Source: a virus
Length of the DNA stretch: 42,706 nucleotides
Strand: one strand, 5' to 3'
Virus record (IMG/VR): IMGVR_UViG_3300050821_004130
Span: 1-42,706 of that record
The position numbers and the translations under genes were made by a program. Below, piece by piece: positions 39,789 through 42,706 of the stretch. Every line of letters starts with the position of its first letter. The first letter of the stretch is position 1. The notes beneath the pieces were generated by a model. It saw only the letters and a list, made by a program, of their open reading frames with translations. It searched no databases and was not told the DNA's origin.

Positions 39789-40274
39789 GTGGCTGGCCTC
39801 AACGTGCTGTGGCCTGAGCCGCATTTTGCCATGCTTGAGACTCTGGCGGGCAGAGGGATCAATGCCGGCCGGATAGCGGCGGAGCTGAACGAAGAATTCC
39901 TGACGAGCTACACGCGCCATGCTGTGATCGGCAAAATCCACAGGTCCGGTGTGATATGGAACACAACCTATAGATTCCGAGGGCTGACTTCCGAAAAGCG
40001 AGTGACCAAGATGCAAAAACCCTGGAAAGTTCCGGCGGTCAAGCCGCCGAGGCCGGTTACCGAGGCCGCCTGTGCTGGTATCGTTCCCAAGGCGGTCCGG
40101 TGCGTCGACCTCGAGCCGGCGCACTGCCGGTGGCCCTATGGGGATGGAACAGCGGCTCATCCGTTCCTATTTTGTGGGCATGGGCGATTACCGGACCATC
40201 CGTATTGCCTCGATCACTGGCATCTCTCGCGCGGCGAGGGAACGCGCTCCGAGCGTGAGGCTAACCGTGTCTGA
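39789..40274 (+). CDS. gcrA: GcrA-like cell-cycle regulator homologue
   Basis: The 161-residue protein (GTG start) follows the GcrA layout. An N-terminal HTH region (about 12-56) contains R-I-A-A-E-L-N and R-H-A-V-I-G-K-I-H-R-S-G. A Pro/Lys linker follows, then a C-terminal domain with C-R-W-P (113-116), F-C-G (128-130) and P-Y-C-L-D-H (138-143), possibly a zinc site (Cys113, Cys129, Cys140, His143). GcrA is an alphaproteobacterial sigma-70 partner that acts at adenine-methylated GANTC promoters. A phage copy may redirect host or phage transcription. It overlaps the nuclease gene by eight bases. Confidence 0.88.
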   Translation: MAGLNVLWPEPHFAMLETLAGRGINAGRIAAELNEEFLTSYTRHAVIGKIHRSGVIWNTTYRFRGLTSEKRVTKMQKPWKVPAVKPPRPVTEAACAGIVPKAVRCVDLEPAHCRWPYGDGTAAHPFLFCGHGRLPDHPYCLDHWHLSRGEGTRSEREANRV

Positions 40275-40653
40275 CGTGCAGGAGGGCACCTACTTCGCCG
40301 AGCGGGTGATCACCGCGGCGCGGATGTCGGAACTGACCGAATCTCCGATCGAAACCATGTTCGGCATGTCTATGATGGATTTGATAGAAGATTCATGGGC
40401 TTTGCTTCCTCAGTTCAAGTGGCGTGGCTATCGCGTCGACTGGGCATTAGAGCGTCCAGAGAAGTCTTTGATTTTCATCGAGTGCGACGGTTCGGAGTTT
40501 CACACAAGGCCAGATCAGATTGCTAAGGATAAGGTTCGGGACATTCACATAAGGCGTGCCGGCATCAAGCTTTTCAGGTTTACCGGCAGCGAGATCTACC
40601 GCAATGCCGAGGGCTGCGCGCTGCGTGTCTATCTTGAGGCTCGCAAGACTTGA
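40267..40653 (+). CDS. PD-(D/E)XK nuclease, DUF559/Vsr-like
   Basis: The 128-residue protein has E-S-P-I-E (Glu25, Glu29), Y-R-V-D-W-A (Asp58), F-I-E-C-D-G (Glu72, Asp74), then R-D-I-H-I-R-R-A-G-I-K-L-F-R-F-T-G-S-E-I, a layout typical of the DUF559/very-short-patch-repair-like nucleases. The GTG at 40267 gives an overlap with the GcrA-like gene; a frame extending further back into that gene is not used. It may process DNA in replication, recombination or host takeover. Confidence 0.78.
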   Translation: MSDVQEGTYFAERVITAARMSELTESPIETMFGMSMMDLIEDSWALLPQFKWRGYRVDWALERPEKSLIFIECDGSEFHTRPDQIAKDKVRDIHIRRAGIKLFRFTGSEIYRNAEGCALRVYLEARKT

Positions 40654-40688
40654 CAGCGGCGTGACGGCGCGCGTACCTTGCAAGAAAT

Positions 40689-40717
40689 GGCCCGGCAGCT
40701 CGCAAAAGCCCCGGGCC
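40689..40717. other. GC-rich stem-loop downstream of the nuclease gene
   Basis: GGCCCGG and CCGGGCC form a 7-bp stem around a 15-base loop. No T-run follows; possible weak or Rho-assisted transcription stop. Lies in the 176-base gap before the DUF1376 gene. Confidence 0.5.
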
Positions 40718-40732
40718 TGATCCGATCGGTGA

Positions 40733-40749
40733 GTTTCTAGGGTAGAAAC
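40733..40749. promoter_or_regulatory. Short hairpin or operator before the DUF1376 gene
   Basis: GTTTCTA-ggg-TAGAAAC is a perfect 7-bp inverted repeat; CCGAT and ATCGG lie outside it, so a longer bulged hairpin is possible. It may be an operator, an RNA structure, or part of an origin near the replication gene. Confidence 0.5.
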
Positions 40750-40829
40750 ATCGGACCGAGGCCAAACCCATAATATGGCCTGTCGTTCCGGTCAAGCGTC
40801 GGCGGATCAAAACCTTGAAAGAGGGGACG

Positions 40830-41399
40830 ATGAGCCGCGCCTGGATCAACTTCTACATGGGGGACTATCAGAAAAAGACCAATCATCTCACATTGGTAGA
40901 GCATGGAGCTTACTTTTTGCTTTTGCAGGAGTGCTGGGCCAATGGGAGGATCCCGCTAGAGCCAGTCCGACGCGCGGCGATTTGCAAGATCACGCTGAAG
41001 GAGTGGAACAAGTTGGCGCCGGTTATCAACCCATTTTTCCGAGAGGACGGCACAAACAAGCGGGCTGTTGAGGAAATCAACAAGGTCGACGACGCTCGCG
41101 TGCGGCGCAGTATCTCTGCCCAGAAGGCAGGCCGAGCCTCCCAAATCTCCCAATCTATCGCTCGCGCACGTACAGCGTCAATTGAACGTGACGTTGAACG
41201 AACGTTGAGCAATCGTCCAGCGTATGTTGAGCGTATGATGAACGCTGAACAACCTAATCTAGATAAGAATATAACTACTACTTCCTCTGAAGCCGCGCGC
41301 GAGGTCTTTGACGAGCAAACTCGACTGGAACAAAAGAAAGCGGCTTTGCAGGCTTCCCCCGAACTTATCGCTATTTTGAATGGGAAAACAAGGAGATGA
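40830..41399 (+). CDS. DUF1376-type replication protein
   Basis: The 189-residue protein has an N-terminal DUF1376 region: W-I-N-F-Y-M-G-D-Y-Q-K-K-T-N-H-L, E-H-G-A-Y-F-L-L-L-Q-E-C-W, and later F-F-R-E-D-G. These domains occur at the start of phage replication-initiation proteins (YdaU-type). The C-terminal part is Arg/Ala/Glu-rich and extended. GAGGGGACG lies before the ATG. A full helicase-loader domain is not visible. As the only replication-type gene here, it may recruit host machinery. It overlaps the next gene by ATGA. Confidence 0.8.
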   Translation: MSRAWINFYMGDYQKKTNHLTLVEHGAYFLLLQECWANGRIPLEPVRRAAICKITLKEWNKLAPVINPFFREDGTNKRAVEEINKVDDARVRRSISAQKAGRASQISQSIARARTASIERDVERTLSNRPAYVERMMNAEQPNLDKNITTTSSEAAREVFDEQTRLEQKKAALQASPELIAILNGKTRR

Positions 41400-41542
41400 G
41401 CGCAATGAAGCAAGCTGGAAAAGCGCTGATAATCTCGGCTGCAATCGCTGTTTTGGCGTGCGCCATCGCGCTGGATACGGCCACCTATCGCCCCTGCATC
41501 CGGATCGCCGACACCATGCCGATTGCGGGGAATTGCCGATGA
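41396..41542 (+). CDS. Short 48-residue single-span membrane protein
   Basis: The gene encodes 48 residues with a hydrophobic segment (A-L-I-I-S-A-A-I-A-V-L-A-C-A-I-A-L) and a C-terminal part with two Cys. It starts in an ATGA overlap with the DUF1376 gene, with AGGAG just upstream, and ends in an ATGA overlap with the next gene. It may be membrane-anchored or carry a signal sequence. Function unknown. Confidence 0.7.
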   Translation: MSAMKQAGKALIISAAIAVLACAIALDTATYRPCIRIADTMPIAGNCR

Positions 41543-41733
41543 AACTCACCGACATGCTTGCGTTCTACCGCGGCAAAGCACTCGCTCCGATGCAGGACAT
41601 CGCGGCCGAGTTCAAGGCCCTATCGCCGGCAGACCAGCGCGAATTGCTGTTCTGGATGATCATCGACACCAACTCCAACCAGCAGGCAAACCAGCATGTC
41701 AGACCAGGATCAACAGTCGCCGGCACCGCTTAA
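41539..41733 (+). CDS. Small hypothetical protein
   Basis: A 64-residue protein with a helix-rich N-terminal half (A-F-Y-R-G-K-A-L-A-P-M-Q-D-I-A-A-E-F) and an open C-terminal tail. It overlaps the membrane-protein gene by ATGA and the following gene by 38 bases. Function unknown. Confidence 0.62.
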   Translation: MKLTDMLAFYRGKALAPMQDIAAEFKALSPADQRELLFWMIIDTNSNQQANQHVRPGSTVAGTA

Positions 41734-41938
41734 CGCCGCCCAGCTCGACGCGATCCAGAAGCGCATGATCGCCGAGTTCCAGAAGGCCGTCGATGATGTC
41801 GAGATGCGCAAGATCGCGCTTGAGCAGGCCGTCAAGGTCGCCTGCGCCAATCCCGGCGTCGAAGCCATGCAGCTCGCACGCCAAGCCTACGCCTTCATGC
41901 TTGAGCCAGCGGCCGAGATCGTGGTGAAGGTGTCGTAA
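41696..41938 (+). CDS. Small helical hypothetical protein
   Basis: The 80-residue protein is nearly all helix (L-D-A-I-Q-K-R-M-I-A-E-F-Q-K-A-V-D-D-V-E) with Ala-rich second half. It overlaps the previous gene by 38 bases and ends three bases before the convergent zinc-ribbon gene. No family recognised. Confidence 0.65.
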   Translation: MSDQDQQSPAPLNAAQLDAIQKRMIAEFQKAVDDVEMRKIALEQAVKVACANPGVEAMQLARQAYAFMLEPAAEIVVKVS

Positions 41939-41941
41939 TGA

Positions 41942-42145
41942 TCAAGCACGCCAAAGATAACTGCCGCATGCGCTGCATTTGAGGTTTGAGGCCTTCAGCC
42001 GCTTCAAAGGCATCTTGATGTCGCCTTGGTGACCACAACTCGGACATTTCAGCTTCCAGGTCCGAACCTCGTTCCACTTGCGCCAGCGGTCCCGTTGCTC
42101 CCGCTCATCGAAAGTCGCTCGCGAATCATTTCGATGCATACGCAT
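41942..42145 (-). CDS. Small zinc-ribbon protein, convergent
   Basis: A 67-residue basic protein with C-P-S-C-G near residue 34 and C-S-A-C-G about 20 residues later: a zinc ribbon. The N-terminal half is Arg-rich. ATG at 42145 or 42139. It faces away from the HTH gene at 42301, with palindromes between. A nucleic-acid-binding role is possible. Confidence 0.7.
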   Translation of the reverse strand: MRMHRNDSRATFDEREQRDRWRKWNEVRTWKLKCPSCGHQGDIKMPLKRLKASNLKCSACGSYLWRA

Positions 42146-42163
42146 GAAAACGAAACCTCAAAA

Positions 42164-42178
42164 CGTAATAATATTACG
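42164..42178. promoter_or_regulatory. 15-bp palindrome (operator candidate)
   Basis: CGTAATAATATTACG is a perfect palindrome (7-bp arms, one central base) in the divergent gap between the zinc-ribbon and HTH genes. It is a likely operator, perhaps for the HTH protein at 42301. Confidence 0.6.
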
Positions 42179-42188
42179 CAGTATGCGT
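42176..42188. promoter_or_regulatory. Second, overlapping palindrome
   Basis: ACGCA-gta-TGCGT is a 5-bp inverted repeat that overlaps the 42164-42178 palindrome by three bases. Adjacent sites of this kind often bind cooperating repressor dimers. Confidence 0.5.
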
Positions 42189-42233
42189 TCTATCTCGAAT
42201 CTTAGCCTACTGCCGCAACGATAACAAAAACCC

Positions 42234-42263
42234 TTGACACGCGATACGGAACCATCGCTCTAT
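42234..42263 (+). promoter_or_regulatory. Rightward promoter before the HTH gene
   Basis: TTGACA (42234-42239) is a perfect -35 box; a weaker -10, CTCTAT (42258-42263), follows at 18 bases. It would drive the HTH gene at 42301. GAATC (GANTC class) lies at 42197-42201, of interest because the genome encodes a GcrA-like protein, but this short site may be chance. Confidence 0.55.
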
Positions 42264-42300
42264 CGCGCGCATCCACCTCTTTCTTCGTTGCAACGCAATG

Positions 42301-42510
42301 ATGAGCGACGCAGAGATCCTCCGACGCCTCCGGGCCATCCGGTTTTCGCCAAGCCGCCTCCGCTACGCCCGCAAGGCGCCCTCAATGAATGGCCTCGCAG
42401 TCAAGGCCGGCCTGACGAGGGAATGGCTGTTTCATCTCACCCGCGGTGTTCCTATGGGCCCTCAGACACGTTCTAGATTGTCTGCAGCATTAAGTAGTGA
42501 ACGCGACTAG
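42301..42510 (+). CDS. HTH regulator
   Basis: The 69-residue basic protein ends in a helix-turn-helix: S-M-N-G-L-A-V-K-A-G-L-T-R-E-W-L-F-H-L-T-R-G, followed by R-S-R-L-S-A-A-L. This resembles small XRE/Cro-type regulators. ATG 42298 or 42301. It lies last on the linear map, upstream (on the circular map) of the inverted-repeat region and the packaging genes, with a strong promoter. It may control late transcription or its own promoter. Confidence 0.75.
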   Translation: MSDAEILRRLRAIRFSPSRLRYARKAPSMNGLAVKAGLTREWLFHLTRGVPMGPQTRSRLSAALSSERD

Positions 42511-42606
42511 CGGAAAAGAAGCGCCGTGCTCTATCCCACAGAGCGAGCGTTTGAGGGCGATTTCGACAGATTCCAGGCCGTTTTCGACCCACTAGCCCTT
42601 GTGTCT
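42511..42606. other. Short non-coding gap before the inverted repeat
   Basis: No gene or clear signal is visible; GCTC/GAGC may pair weakly (42530-42546). It continues across the junction into the skewed region at 98-319. Confidence 0.4.
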
Positions 42607-42624
42607 ATCAATAACGAACGTTTT
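42607..42624. repeat. 18-bp inverted repeat, left arm
   Basis: Partner of 320-337. It spans the junction of the circular map, so its last 15 bases are the first 15 bases of the window. Confidence 0.8.
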
Positions 42625-42706
42625 GTGAGGCAATATCTATCTCACATCAGGTGGTTGCCTGGCTCTACCTCGGGGCCGGCGGATTGGCGCGCGGGCGCCC
42701 GCAAAA
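42610..42706. repeat. 97-bp direct repeat at the window ends (copy 2)
   Basis: Exact copy of bases 1-97; see that entry. It should be counted once when the circular genome is considered. Confidence 0.95.

Noticed and set aside
40072-40266. N-terminal extension of the PD-(D/E)XK nuclease
   Set aside because: It would lie inside the GcrA-like gene, its residues look like an out-of-frame reading of that gene, and the GTG at 40267 fits the domain start.

Overview
The window looks like one complete, circular tailed-phage genome of about 42.6 kb. The first 97 bases recur exactly at the end (positions 42610-42706), so the unique length is 42,609 bp. Several features point to an alphaproteobacterial, probably Rhizobiales/Bradyrhizobium-like, host: a GcrA cell-cycle regulator homologue (39789-40274), Sec signal peptides ending in A-x-A-Q, and a Cys-rich HDWYP-type secreted protein. 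The layout (TerL, portal, scaffold, capsid, adaptor, nozzle, ejection proteins, no tape measure or sheath) suggests a short-tailed, podovirus-type virion.

Region by region. 42511-352 (across the junction) is mostly non-coding, with an 18-bp inverted repeat, a C-rich tract and a strongly G-over-C skewed tract; it is the best candidate for an origin or packaging region. 353-3405: small DNA-binding proteins, a truncated serine recombinase and the large terminase. 3439-9076: zinc-ribbon protein, portal, a 15-residue basic micropeptide, small head proteins, scaffold and major capsid protein, with two HNH endonuclease genes inserted. 9086-15970: decoration-like protein, small head proteins, an O-antigen ligase/polymerase-like membrane protein, tail adaptor and nozzle; three of these share a Gly-x-Gly-Tyr beta repeat. 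15980-20464: Pro-rich protein and ejection proteins. 20476-30432: lysis genes (GH108 endolysin, holin) interleaved with fibre- or adhesin-like proteins, most of which carry a Sec signal peptide, ending in a 1281-residue glycosidase-like tailspike.

30433-39107 is a leftward early operon of 27 mostly tiny genes, many coupled by ATGA or TGATG overlaps and many with Cys-pair zinc motifs. It also holds a MazG-like protein, a Gp37/Gp68-type radical-SAM-like protein, a RecA-fold ATPase, a RecE-like exonuclease and a third HNH endonuclease. It diverges, at a palindrome-containing promoter region, from a rightward regulatory block (39208-41938): Cro/CI-like repressor, GcrA-like regulator, PD-(D/E)XK nuclease and DUF1376 replication protein. 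A second divergent control region (42146-42300) separates a zinc-ribbon gene from a HTH regulator.

No DNA polymerase, helicase, RNA polymerase, integrase, tRNA or CRISPR array was recognised, so replication must lean on the host, probably helped by the DUF1376, RecA-fold and RecE-like proteins. The repressor region hints at a temperate or regulated life cycle, but no integration enzyme other than the truncated resolvase is present. All functions are assigned by reading motifs and gene order; no database search was run.
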